Notes: generated by a model not told the origin, from the sequence alone. Shown: positions 25,940 to 36,926, counted from the stretch's first letter. The stretch: 64,000 bases of DNA from Sipunculus nudus (GCA_026874595.1 CM049310.1:87085056-87149055), one strand, 5' to 3'. Numbers and translations: made by a program.

Positions 25940-27112
25940 ATGTCTACGGGAGATTCATTTTCAGTGGAGCGACCGTCAGGGGAAGCTCTTCAGTTTTCCT
26001 TCTCCATCAATGAAGCTTCTCAAAGGACAGCGGATTTAAGCCGGACGGACATGGGCTTCAACGATAGACTAAATATGTCCGATACAGGTCAGGTCTTGAG
26101 AGCAAATGAGAGGCCCATACTCCAGGGTATATCGGAAGTAGCATCAGAGATCATGCCTGTCACTGAAGAAGAGTTTCAATCCATATCTCAGGCTACTGAG
26201 CAACCAGAGGTGTTTTACAACAATAATGTTTACATCAATCGGCTGATACAACATGTAGCGTCTACGTCAGCGAAGTCTGTCACCGCATGCGATGTATCAC
26301 ATTTGGTGGAGAGCTTAATGGACAGTATACAGGTTAACCTCAGTGACAAGTTCAAAGGCAAACGCTACGCGTGTGGCAGTTTCTATGAAGGCGTCAAGAT
26401 TGATGTCCCTAATGAGTTTGACTACATTTTCGAGATTGAGTCGTTCAATGGAAACGCACTGCAGTACGAGCAGGTTTTGCCTGAGACATTTAAACCTCTA
26501 AAAAATGAGACTGTTCGCCCAAGGTCTTATTTCAAACTGAGATTCATTGAGGTTCCAGAACACTGGCAGTGCAGAATATGTGAAGGGTGCATCCAAGAGG
26601 AACCATGCATCAATACATATCTCGACCCTAGAAAAACACAACACGATTTCCGTGCCGACGTCACGCGCGCCGTTGCCCTTTCCTGTGGAAAAGCTGATCT
26701 AAAGGAAATGACAATCAAATGTAACGGCCCAGCTGTTACAATTTACATGAAACTTTCAGAAGAAGCATTTGAACGTTACCTACATGATACACTGCAAGAC
26801 CGAACCAAGAAATCTACGGGATTTGGGAAAAGGTTCCAACAGAAGGCAAAACAGCAAAAATTGTTTACGATCAAGATTGACCTTACCCTGGCCATACCTA
26901 TCGTGAACGAGCATCCCGATAGGGACTGGTTTCCTCTGTATGGGCTTTCCTTGAAGCCTACAGATATTAGGGATTCCGCTCATCCTATAGACAGGTGCCA
27001 CCTGGTAACATCTGGTGACTTTTGGAAGGCGTCGTTAAGTCTGATAGAGAGGGATGAAGTGCAGCAGCAGATCAAGTGCAAAGGCAGAAAGGATTGTTTT
27101 CAAGTGTTGAAG
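25940..27112 (+). CDS. cGAS-like receptor / Mab-21 nucleotidyltransferase with C-terminal four-pass membrane unit, coding exon 1 of 3 (gene 25940-29967)
   Basis: Exons 25940-27112, 28490-28699 and 29248-29967 join in phase 0 to about 700 aa. Exon 1 (391 codons) has an N-terminal stretch of about 110 residues, then the nucleotidyltransferase core: GS at residues 146-147, E159 and D161 in 'NEFDYIFEIE', and the third acid D314 in 'IKIDLTLAIPI'. The 12-residue step from GS to the first acid equals that of cGAS. Such enzymes make cyclic di- or oligonucleotides when a ligand binds; activity here is inferred from the motifs. An insert with Cys 211, 214, 217 and 223 could bind zinc. The start is ATG 25940, because the bases just before it (atgttacag) are a splice acceptor, implying a 5' non-coding exon. 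The donor AAG|GTATGT ends the exon. Confidence 0.85.
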
Positions 27113-28388
27113 GTATGTCGGACTGTCCCCATTAGGACTTGATCCGTTTGGGTTTTAATCTAAGTTGGATATAAGTGATCTGAGCTATAGTGATTGTCAT
27201 TTGTCTGTCATCCATCCGTACCCCTGGCCGTCACTTAAAAAGCATGTTTTTGAACCCTTGGGCGTACGAATCCAAAATTCTACATATAGTTAGATGATCC
27301 AAAGATCTGTTAAAGAACCGAAAACTGTGTCACTAGAACTTTGATCCTTAGAGGGATTCAGGAAAAAAAGTGTGGTTTTCAAGTAAAAAAAACACTTCAA
27401 AACTGCCCACTGGTGTTAAAATATACCTGTTTGGAATAATCATTACTGCGAATATTTCCCATTAAGATCCAAGAAATGTGGTATTGAGAAAATTGTTGAA
27501 TTTATGTGTTCAAACACAATGCACTTTGTCAGAATTATAAATTATAATTACTCCCCTAAGAAGATAATTGTTGGAGTTGGAGACCTTTTCCTAATGATAT
27601 ATCTTTATCTTATCAAAGTCTTAATTATATATTAAAATTCAGTTCAGAACTTTAGTAAATTTAGTTATATTTAAAGTAATTAGCAAATTTTAAGCTGTTT
27701 TCCCGCGAGTGTCCCAAAATTTGCTTGTTATTTTAATAAAAGAAGTAACCCAGAGGTTATGTAGCATGTTAAAGAGAAATTAATTTTTTTTTAAATAATT
27801 TTAACAAATACGAATATAATTAAATTTTATTTATCAGCATGCTTCAATTGATAATATATTAGCCAATTTTGAATTGTTAGTTCAGAATCAAGTTTTAGTT
27901 TAAGTTATTGCTTGTTTCGTTATCGGATATTTTTCGAGGTAAACAAATAAATACATTTAATGTTTAGTCTAGTGTCTCTGACAAAATTAGGGATATATCA
28001 TGATGCAATTTAGAATTGTCAATCTTTTTATGTGTAGAATGAACGCAAGTGTTCTGCAATCTATATTTTAAGTATATAGCTGTAAATTGTAATATGTTCA
28101 ATTTTATGAATGATATATTAAAACCATGATTAAAATTTTTGAATTTGTATTTAGAAGTGCAAATGTAACCATCAGCTTTAGGTTATGCTCATTTGAAAAG
28201 AGAAATTTTAATTTTTACAGCTTTTGATTTCGGTGAATAAATTAAAGGTGTATTATTATACTTAAGCTAATCTCCACCAATTTCCTAATTTTTATAATTG
28301 ACATGGGTTCATACATTCCCATTGGAGTTGTTATTTTACGCAAATAATACTCTAACATAGCTGAAATACTGATATTTGATACTTGTAG

Positions 28389-28421
28389 GACAGAACCAAG
28401 AAATCTACGGGATTTGGGAAA
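28389..28421 (+). repeat. 33-bp copy of exon-1 coding sequence inside intron 1
   Basis: It matches 26798-26830 at 32 of 33 positions and encodes the same peptide (DRTKKSTGFGK); the one difference is synonymous. It follows an acceptor-like 'cttgtag' and would continue exon 1 in phase 0, but the frame stops soon after. It is probably the remnant of a duplicated exon. It is not needed for the main gene model. Confidence 0.85.
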
Positions 28422-28489
28422 TTTGAATGATGCTCATTGTTTTTGACATTTACATTCATCCTAAAAACATCCCTCTTCCATTCTTCCAG

Positions 28490-28699
28490 CATCTGCGCGA
28501 CAAGCTTGCGATTACAGATGAACAGGAAGCAGAGGTATTGGGAACGTACCCAATAAAAGTTGCATTTCTTCAGGAGTGTCAGAATCATAAAGACAGTACA
28601 GACTGGAATTTCTGGAAAGCTGGCTCTCGAGCCATGAATATTCTTCAAAGGATAGAACAAGAAGGAAAACAAGGAAAATTGACCAGTTACATTATAAAG
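28490..28699 (+). CDS. cGAS-like receptor gene, coding exon 2 (Mab-21 C-terminal lobe)
   Basis: Acceptor TTCTTCCAG precedes CAT at 28490, and the donor AAG|GTAACC follows 28699. The 70 codons (residues 392-461) are in phase 0 at both ends. The content follows the helical half of Mab-21 domains: 'HLRDKL', then 'GTYPIKVAFLQEC' where Mab-21 proteins typically show 'SYhlKTllLweC', then a Trp pair 'DWNFW' and a closing 'LTSYIIK'. This lobe packs against the catalytic half and usually forms the ligand or dimer face. The short exon is easy to miss because a spurious ATG lies upstream in the intron. Confidence 0.82.
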
Positions 28700-29037
28700 G
28701 TAACCAGATAATGCCAAAGCAAACCACAGTGTTCATTTGTATATATATATATATATATATATTTAAAAAAAGTTCATGTTTGCTCACACATGGGCTACAA
28801 TAATAAATGAAGCCTTTTACATTAAAATAACATAAGCGTCCATGACTGAAGAGATGCTTTGCAAGTACTTTTCAAAACAACATGTTGTAGTAGTATACAG
28901 AATTAGCTTCTAAATAAAGCTTGTGAATTCATATAATATCAGCCTCTGGTGCAGAAAAGGTAAAAAATACCAAAAACTAGACAAACCTGGCTACAAATTG
29001 AAAAGTTTAATGCGAGATCTGTTATCATTAAAACAGA

Positions 29038-29154
<117 letters not shown>

Positions 29155-29247
29155 TTGTTTTTCTGTCACCTTTCCCTCCCAAACCATACAGGCGCTATCA
29201 TCTAAGCCCCTCATTAAAAAAATCATACTAAAGTGACGCTTTTTCAG

Positions 29248-29967
29248 GACGAGCCGATACTGATGGAGTCGGACAGATGCTACTTGGAGAGCCGTCGAAT
29301 TCAGGAATATTTGATAGAGGAGCACAACGGGTACTCGTGTCAGGGTAAAGTTCACAGCGTCCTTCTCACTCTCTACTGGGCCTTGTCTCTTCTGGTCCTC
29401 GGGTTTTCCATCAAATATATAATTGCCTACTACAACAGTGATGTGCCTGAGGTAGGGTCCTGCAAAATAAGGATTAAACCCGGAACCAAGCTTGAGTTGG
29501 GAAATTATTTGTTACAAGTGATAGGCCTGACAAGCATTCAGCTAATACTGCCAATGGTTGGTCTGATGTTCGTAGCTGTTTACAAGTGCTCGTGGTCTAA
29601 AGGCTTGTTGTATGACGTGTATCGTAGCGTCTGGGTAACCTATGTCGTACTTCTACTCGGAAGCCTGGCTTTCTCTGGTTCATCTCTGTGGTTGGCGGCG
29701 GGTTACAAAAATCTGTTTGACAAATGTATTACAATGTACCAGGTGAAGGCGCTCACTCTTACTAATATCGTGCTGGCTAGTATTGTAGTGATGGCTGGGT
29801 TAATACATGTCATCACAGTAAGCGCACTGACACGCTGCAGAATCTTTAAATACCGCTGGGAATTGGTGTTTCCGGACCACCTGTGGTTAAAATGGGCGAA
29901 GAAATGTGCGATGCGTTGTAACGGAAACTTTGGAGGAAGGGCAGGTATTGACACACTGGAAACTTAA
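29248..29967 (+). CDS. cGAS-like receptor gene, coding exon 3 (four hydrophobic segments, terminal)
   Basis: Acceptor TTTTTCAG precedes GAC at 29248, and TAA closes at 29965-29967. The 239 codons (residues 462-700) start with a polar linker of 34 residues (it ends 'GYSCQGK'), then four hydrophobic segments at about 497-521, 548-572, 588-612 and 631-655. A basic, Cys-containing tail of about 45 residues (KWAKKCAMRC) follows. An even number of passes puts the nucleotidyltransferase head and the tail on the same, presumably cytosolic, side. I do not recognise the four-pass unit. Ordinary cGAS and most Mab-21 proteins are soluble; the ITPRIP group carries membrane segments, but to my knowledge near the N-terminus. 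Splice phases and an open frame through all three exons indicate an intact gene. Confidence 0.8.
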   Translation, partial: DEPILMESDRCYLESRRIQEYLIEEHNGYSCQGKVHSVLLTLYWALSLLVLGFSIKYIIAYYNSDVPEVGSCKIRIKPGTKLELGNYLLQVIGLTSIQLILPMVGLMFVAVYKCSWSKGLLYDVYRSVWVTYVVLLLGSLAFSGSSLWLAAGYKNLFDKCITMYQVKALTLTNIVLASIVVMAGLIHVITVSALTRCRIFKYRWELVFPDHLWLKWAKKCAMRCNGNFGGRAGIDTLET

Positions 29968-31318
29968 GATTAAATGAAAGCAGCTTTAAGGATAAGGTTT
30001 AGCAGAAACCTACACCTTAAAGCTGTATCCGGAATGTATATTCAGAAAAATCTTGAAATTATTAATCAATATGTACAACAGCAGGATACTCTGTTCGAAA
30101 AAGATAGAAGATTGAGGTGTCCCCTTATCAATACTGACGGTGGCTCCGGAATATCAATGTAATACACGTCAGATATGCATTTAACACCTATACATGTTAC
30201 ATTAAGGATGCTTGAGTAAATTGAGAACCCGCAAGAAGGACACATTTACTTTATCTGTTTGTAAGACTGTTTAATGTCTAGGGTGGCTATTGCCTAAATA
30301 TAATCGCGAGCTTCATTTTTTTTTTTTTTTTTTTGCGTTTTGATTGTTATCTTACACCTTAAAGCAAATATACTTTTAGCACTAACAAAGGCAAAGTGAT
30401 CAAACGCATTAAACAAATGTCATATTCTAGTTATTTTATGAAAAATGTATGCACATACATATCTAAGATGCACATTTAATAGGTACTTCGATGATATAAA
30501 TAAAAAAAACATATTCATACAGACCATTTGCATTAAGATTGCTTTCGCTATAAACCTTGGTTTACATATTCGGACAGTGGTCGGTATAACCTTAATAAAA
30601 CAGATTCAGACTGAGTTTGGCCTCACTTTCTCTTACAGTTTCAGACTGCATTCGGTAAAACCTTGTCTAATACATTCAGACTGTTCGAAACAAATTTTGT
30701 TGGACACGTTCCGGCTTTGCACGGTACAGAACTTGTCCAAATCATTAACGGTTTTAGTTATTATTAATTAAGAGATGGCAAATTATCAACGTGGACGTAC
30801 AGAGGCTTACATTATTATATTGCCTGACGAACTCCACCATCAGCATTAAGAAAAAAGTTTTCGTGTTTGGAATCATTGAAATGAGGTAGATATTCGCCAT
30901 ATTTTGTGTATAACAAGCCTGTTGATTTATAGTGTATTTTTACTGAACCTTTACTATATAGTACATGTTCAACAGCCATATTTGAAGGATGTTTATGTTT
31001 TCATTTACTAGGTAAAGTATTAATTTAAATTGCTTTTCATAACTAGAAAGCAGCTAGTTGTTAGCTTAAAATTGGTTTTGAAGTTGGCAGTTCTTCCGTA
31101 TAAAATACTCAAATTAACCTTGAAGCTAAATGGTAAAGTTTTATATGTTTTGGAGCGTCATAATTCATAAATTTTGGATAACCCAAGATCAATGGTGAAA
31201 TCTTTTGTACCCGTGTCGGTCCTTCTGTGTACTTAAGTGGCTCAGCTATTGTTTTCCATTACATTTATGTAAATAAATAACTCATGATCATAATTATATG
31301 TTTATTATTACATTGTGG

Positions 31319-31357
<39 letters not shown>

Positions 31358-32861
31358 GTTTTATATTGGTACATGGAACAGGCATTTACTATGAGACGTG
31401 CCGTAGTTCTGTGCCACAGTAATAAATCATAATCAATCTCATGTTGACAGGTCTATACAAAGAAACTTTCGATTTTGTTTATACCAAAACATAGTAGTTC
31501 TACATTGTGATTACCTTGTAATGGACTCGCTCTACATTTCTCCGTAATTTGACATATAAAAAAAAATTATGCAAATGCTGTTTGCCATCAAGTAAACAAG
31601 AAATGTGCAATTTGCAATCTATTCGTACAATTAACTGCCCCAATGCAACAGTACACACAACAAAGGTTTTCATTCTCCAACAGTTACAGCTTGGTCTCAT
31701 TTTACGTGAGAAACAAAAAGCTGATAGAAACACCAATAAGTTTGTTTTATCTACACAGTCATAAATCGTTAGATTTTTCTGGTCTCCATCCGCACTAAGT
31801 GCATGTTCAATGGATGGCTTATATGCCTGTTAATGTTTTTCACCTTATCTCGCTGGTAAATTGGATCCTTGGACCTATGAAGCCCACATTTTCGACAAAA
31901 TACATAAATATACTGGTAGTTTGCCACGTCACTGACAATACCGCAGGTACAAAGGGATATGGTGAATTTATTTGACACCCGGTGGTGAGCCCCCATTAAA
32001 AAAACACTCCAGACAGTGCACGGTCGAAGTGCATCAGGCCTGTCCGGTTTCTTTTTTCACTTTTTGTACGCTAATGCAAACTCCATGAGATATGGGATCT
32101 TACAAATGAACTCGCACAAGAAGGAAGTTCTTTAAGTGTTCTTTTCTGGGAATATTGAATCCCTTCTTACCATTATTTCTTCAAATGAATGAAATGTGAA
32201 CCGGTTGTTGAAATCCACATGAAACTATACAAAGAAGCAATGAAAGTTAACCGCTGTCATATGCTGAAAGAGAGTACCAGTAGAACTTTGAGATATGGTA
32301 TTTATTTCCAAGGGGAATAGACATTAGCACTCCTTTGAAACTAGCTATTTGATAAAGAACGTATGTGATACTGACTTGTATTACGTGATTTTAGCGTAAT
32401 TGTAGGTGTTTCCGTACAGATTACTTCCTACATCCCCCCCCCCCCCCCCCCCATGTGAGGGATGCTTGTCCGTTCACAAGCTGTTTGTATGGTAAATGCG
32501 AAAATATTAAAAACAGTAAAACTATTTAACCAAAGGTGGTTAGGTGCTTATGCAAATTATGGTAATGCAAAGATATTGAAACGAAAAACAAACAAAAAAT
32601 TAACCATTCGGCTGCTTATGTGCGTTATGCGCGGACGTTGAAATGTGCTTAGCTGCCTACGCCCTTAGTTTGCAAAACTCTGGTTCTTCTAACTGATCGC
32701 CAGATGTGTGTATTGAATATTTTTTTAATAATTTAGATGTGCCTACACGTTAAAACACGTGGATATAGACAAATTGGACAGCCCGTGTGCGTTTGGATTG
32801 GCGTTTCCTGGACTTTGTTTATATAAAAGGTTCAAGGGATTATCTTTATTCAATAGGCGCT
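29968..32861. other. 3' flank of the cGAS-like gene; no further gene seen
   Basis: It probably begins with the 3' UTR; a candidate AATAAA lies at 30594-30599. Further on are a poly-T run (about 30318-30334), a GA microsatellite (31319-31355) and a poly-C run (about 32433-32452). Frames at 31500-31996 on both strands have no splice context or family resemblance that I can support. Confidence 0.5.
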
Positions 32862-33088
32862 CTAGGCACCTTTAATTTCAAAACAGACCTTCTCTGGCCG
32901 TACCTCTTCTGGACGAGCCTCAAGAAAGAAGCTGTTTTCCTCTATATTCACTTTCCTTGATGTCCACAAATAAAGTTTTCCGCTGCTACCGTACAATGGC
33001 GCTACCTGGTGATATCTGGAAACTTTAGGAAGACATCCTTCAGTATCATAGAAAAGGGATGTATCACAGCATGCTTCAAGTATCAAAA
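32862..33088 (-). CDS. Putative terminal exon, phase 1, unrecognised domain
   Basis: On the minus strand a good acceptor (AACTTGATTTCAG) precedes two leftover bases and then 74 codons ending in TAG at 32864-32862, with AATAAA 11 bases beyond the stop (32850-32845). The phase matches the phase 1 introns of the lectin receptor gene. The peptide contains 'EACCDTSLFYDTEGC' and 'LYGSSGKLYLWTSRK' and is protein-like, but I cannot name the fold. It may be an alternative or relic 3' end of a receptor-family gene; no partner exons are assigned. Confidence 0.45.
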
Positions 33089-33284
33089 CTGAAATCAAGT
33101 TAAAGAGGAACTCAGACAATTCTGTTAGCTTAAGCTTACCTTTCATATACACAAGAACAGATATTAAGATAAATCTATGAAAATGAACTCTTTAATTAGT
33201 ATAGATAAATTTTCCTGTGTTCAACCTTACTCTTAAACAAATTCCAATGGACTTGAACCCTTGATCTGATTATGTGACTCTATC

Positions 33285-33465
33285 CATCAGAAGTAACGAA
33301 ATGAAGAGCTGAAGCAAGCAATAAAGTAAAAAAAATAACTGGCCTTGAGAAGGAAGTAACTGCCCATGACCTTCCTGTGATAATGCAATAAATTGAATCC
33401 TACGGAACACTACATTCAGGCGTGTTCACCATGTTATCTGATACAAGAGCCCAGGGACAACGCCA
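33285..33465. repeat. Segment shared with the left edge of the window
   Basis: Second copy of the sequence at 1-170, same orientation, with several small indels. The spacing to the exon-like frame at 33088-32862 suggests duplication of a block that included receptor-type exons. Confidence 0.6.
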
Positions 33466-33609
33466 CTTCACACAATAATTACACTTCCATACACAACCTG
33501 ATGATTCTCTGTCACACACATCCTCTGTATGGTGTTATTCATGTTATAGCAGACTCTGCAGGGTTTGTTTGATGAAAATTTGATTTACATTTTTTGTTTT
33601 ATATTTTAT

Positions 33610-33791
33610 TTATTGGAGGTAACGGCCCCCATTTTTAACGCTAGCTTTACAAAGTATACGTACATCTTCAACGAGAAAATCGGTTAATAATTTTCTATTG
33701 GAAGTACCATTTACCAAGAAAAACAACCTTTCTGGATCGTAGTTACTCTGTAATAGCACCCCGATTATAGAACAACCTTCCATATGATATC
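33610..33791 (-). CDS. Second putative terminal exon, phase 1, unrecognised
   Basis: A GAAGACAG acceptor precedes two leftover bases and then an open frame ending in TAA at 33612-33610. The stop overlaps an AATAAA signal. The peptide has 'YHMEGCSIIGVLLQ', 'LFFLVNGTSNRK' and 'EDVRILCKASVKNGG'. The layout (phase 1 entry, an 'EGC' motif near the start, a stop followed at once by a polyadenylation signal) parallels the exon at 33088-32862. The two may be diverged copies or alternative ends of the same transcription unit. The family is not recognised. Confidence 0.4.
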
Positions 33792-34484
33792 CTGTCTTCA
33801 AGCAACGTTAACGGTATTTGAAAACATATATATTAAAAGAAGTTTTTAACTAACGTAACTGAGTCTTGGTTAATATTTATTCATAGTTAAATTGTATCTT
33901 CTGAATGTTGTGTGAAGTGCCATTGAAATTTTCATTACCGTAATGAGCGCTATATAAATGTGAATCCTTTTACGGAGACAACTGCACCTGTGGTCCGGGG
34001 TCTTGATCGTTCCAACTGCAGGGTTATACCAACCCGGAAGGGGCCAGTAAGCCTACAGAGCGCTATTTGGGAAAACACACTGTGAAAACTCTCTACATCT
34101 CGGTTGAGATTTAAACTCACGATCTCTTGGCTTCGAGTCCTGTGCTCTGCAGTTGATCCAAAGAAGTCGTTTTGTTAACTTGTTGATATCTATGTCACGC
34201 ACATGTTATAGCTCTACACGAACAATCTCTTTTCATTCACAGGTTTTTTTTCTATCAACAGATCTAAATGGTGATTTATACGTTATGAAATATGTATAAA
34301 GAGATTAAATTCATGTCACGAAATGGATCTTGTCGTCTTGTTTTCCTGTCTTATTTTCATTTCTAGGATAATCTGTATCTTTGTTTGTGTTGAGAGAAAC
34401 CAGGGTCGCTGGTCAGAGAATTGTGTTGTGTAGGCTACAGAGACAAGAAACCGCACGTTGCAGACAAGTACCGCCTGTGGGTGT
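33792..34484. other. No gene seen
   Basis: Spacer of mixed composition without a supported exon or repeat. Confidence 0.5.
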
Positions 34485-34810
34485 CCAGAGATGCTGCGAT
34501 CCAGTTTAGAGAAAGGTCCTGCCAGCTGGAGTTTAGAGAGGTCCTTTTAGATGTTGTTCTGAGAGGTGGTGCCAGCCGGTGTCAAGACGTCCTGCAGTGT
34601 CAAGAGACTGAGAGCGGGTGTCCTGAGACCTCGTGCCAGCCAGTGTACAGAGAGATGCTGTCAGCCGTTGTCTCGAGATATGGTGCCAGCCGGTGTCCAA
34701 AGAGGTGCTGCCTTCCAATGTTCAGACAGGTGCTGTCATCCAGTGTCAAGAGACGTGCTGCCAGCCGGTGTCCAGAGGTGCTGTCAGCCGGTGTCCAGAG
34801 AGGTGCCGTA
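34485..34810. repeat. 25-bp GC-rich minisatellite
   Basis: About 13 degenerate units of about 25 bp on the pattern 'tgccagccggtgtccagagaggtgc'. The period is not a multiple of three, and stops are rare in the unit, so several frames on both strands stay open (for example 34421-34849). These are not genes. Confidence 0.85.
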
Positions 34811-35667
34811 CAGGAATTTGCTCTAATTAACATATATTGGATTAAGTAGATTTATATACATTGGTTTTAGTTTATACAATGTCCAGGCATTTCTTGATTT
34901 ATTATGATTTTAAAGATGTAAATTTTCCATTAAAGTGTATTTAAATGCAAACACGTTTTAAATGTGAATATCCTGATTTGAAAAAAAAATCTAGGAAAAG
35001 CATATAACAAGTAATACATGGGTATATGTAATAACGTTAAATAGCGTTTTCTTCAGAGTCAAATTGCACTCGCAGATGCAGACTCATATTAATGAATTTA
35101 AATAGATACAATTATCCAAGAAAATGTTATCAGTTACTTTGTGTTCGCGTATATGCGCCCCTGCTCTCTGTCTGGTAAATAAGCATAAAACTGTATTTTC
35201 TTTCCTTTGTTTTCGAAAACAGAAATGTTTACTATATCATTGCACCAATATGCAGTTCAATCCACAAGTGTTTATACTTGTAGCACATTCACGTTTAAAT
35301 ATCAAAAGAATTTTTTATAAAAAGTAAAGTTATATACAGTATGGGGTTAATCCTAAATAAAGAACTAGTAGGTTGCGGGCTGTGAAGCTCATTTTAATTC
35401 TCACTTTACTTAATGCCCCAGCATACATATAGGCCAATCCGACCTTACTTAGAGTGATCTAATCAGAAACTGTCTTGTTTAATTTACTCCAAGATAAGGT
35501 ATATATGAATCAATATGTGTGTGTTATAAAAGGTAACCCTGAAATAACAGAGGAAATGAACTATAAATACGTCCATAATCGTGCATGAGTAGTTCACGTA
35601 GAGCCGCGGATATTGTCCAAAATACGTAGAATTTTCATCGAATAACTACGTTATGAAAGTTCTTCAG
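34811..35667. other. No gene seen
   Basis: AT-rich spacer; the frame at 35124-35327 has no supporting context. Confidence 0.5.
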
Positions 35668-36133
35668 AACAGTTAATGACATTTTATCCAACTTATCCTG
35701 AAAAACTTGCCTTTGGTATATAGTTTCTTGATTTTAACATCTAAATGTACCAGTTTTTCGAGGATGTCCACATAGAGAACCTGTCAATATTGTTGAACAA
35801 AAAATCTTTAACACAGGCCGACTGCCATGTGGGTAGAGAGACCACCTACAAGGCCAATGCCTACAATTCACAGGACTTTCTGCCAGCCGAACTAAAAACA
35901 GTTAATCACATTTTATCCTACTTATCCTGGAAAACTAACCTTTTCTTTATAGTTTCTTGAATTTTAACATTTAATGTGTACACGTTTATCCAGGTTGTCC
36001 AGATAGAGAACCTGTCAATAAAGTTCGACAAAATATCCTTAAACAAACAGGCCGAATGCCATGTGGGTAGAGAGACCACCTACAAGGCCAATGCCTACAA
36101 TTCACAATACTTTCTACCAGCCGAACTAACAAC
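35668..36133 (+). repeat. Two-copy tandem duplication containing an exon-like frame
   Basis: Two units of about 230 bp (35668-35898 and 35899-36133), each with the same order: 'cagttaat.acattttatcc', 'tatagtttcttg', and a coding-like block. In the second unit an acceptor (GTTTATCCAG at about 35985-35994) opens a frame of 48 codons ending in TAA. In the first the equivalent frame also stays open. Both read 'IENLSI', 'CHVGRETTYKANAYNSQ' and 'FLPAEL'. The shared part keeps frame despite several differences, so the block may be an exon of an unidentified plus-strand gene or its relic. It lies tail-to-tail with the lectin receptor gene. Confidence 0.5.
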
Positions 36134-36211
36134 GGGTTAAAAAAATCTACAAGAGGCAGCCGTCATTCAAGTTTGGCTGGTGGTAGAAACAAAAGAGAAA
36201 GGGGACAAGTT

Positions 36212-36513
36212 TTAACACCAGGCGGCCTCAGAGTCCCCATGTGCAGGAGGCTCGTTTTCTCTCGGGCATATTTCAGCCTGTAGTACATAGTGACTGACAT
36301 CCATGATGTGACTTGTTTGAAGACGATTCGAATCTTCTGGTTCGATCATATGCATTTTCATTTCATCAAATGTGTCATAAACTGGTCGTTTTATCTTGTG
36401 GGCTACGTCTACCGTTGCATAAGGTGCGGTGGCCGACGTTTGGCTGTCCTGCTTGTCATTCACCAACACAGTCCTGCTCGCCTCACGATGGGAATTGGAT
36501 GAATTATATGGAC
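36212..36513 (-). CDS. Two-lectin-domain membrane receptor, exon 7 (tyrosine-rich cytoplasmic tail)
   Basis: Last exon of the gene 60603-36212 (minus). The acceptor is CGTCAG|GT at 36514/36513. The nearer upstream AG (TTATAG) would break the frame, whereas this one restores it. It encodes residues 298-397 and ends TAA. The tail has four tyrosines: Y300 (PYNS), Y329 (PYATV), Y343 (VYDTF) and Y373 (HYVLQ). YATV resembles an SH2-binding or ITIM-like motif, although the -2 residue is Ala; YVLQ fits the YxxQ STAT3-type docking consensus. Signalling through phosphotyrosine is therefore likely but inferred. The seven exons sum to 1194 nt, an exact multiple of three. Confidence 0.72.
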
Positions 36514-36824
36514 CTGACGACCTATAAAATTACCGATGTTATTTACTGAAGGCTTTACGTTATTCTGAATGATATCAGCTTATGCAAATCTGGTCAGGTT
36601 TCATCCAATATGAATTAAATTAAAATTATATGTCCTACTTGAAACCTTCGCTGTTGAATCTTATTGCTACAAATTACGGAGTCAACAAATCTTGTATTTT
36701 CAAACGGGATGACTGTATATTTGTGTATAAACGGACTACATTCGAAACTTAAGTGAGATCTACAGACTATTTCTAACGGGGGATTTGCGGTAAATACAGA
36801 AACGTTTGATAAAAAATAACAAAC

Positions 36825-36926
36825 CTGTTCTGCAAGCGGTTACATTGTGAATAGCAAAAGCGTCCACACAATATGCAGATAGTAGAGTTATCAGAGAACA
36901 TGCGTACACAACATATAGCTTGTAGT
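36825..36926 (-). CDS. Two-lectin-domain membrane receptor, exon 6 (transmembrane)
   Basis: The acceptor TTTTTACAG ends at 36927, and the donor CAG|GTTTGT follows 36825. The 102-nt exon enters and leaves in phase 1. The encoded segment, about residues 264-297, holds one hydrophobic run (YKLYVVYACSLITLLSAY, continuing to about residue 289) suited to a single membrane pass. The helix is less strongly hydrophobic than average, but the phase fit on both sides supports it. A second frame is also open but does not join the preceding exon. Confidence 0.65.

Noticed and set aside
31500-31996. Overlapping Cys-containing frames on both strands
   Set aside because: No splice sites, no phase agreement and no recognisable domain; composition is that of the surrounding spacer.
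34421-34849. 142-codon frame and overlapping frames on both strands
   Set aside because: They lie in a 25-bp minisatellite whose unit lacks stops; the frame shifts with each unit and the Cys/Arg/Gln-rich content is repeat-derived.
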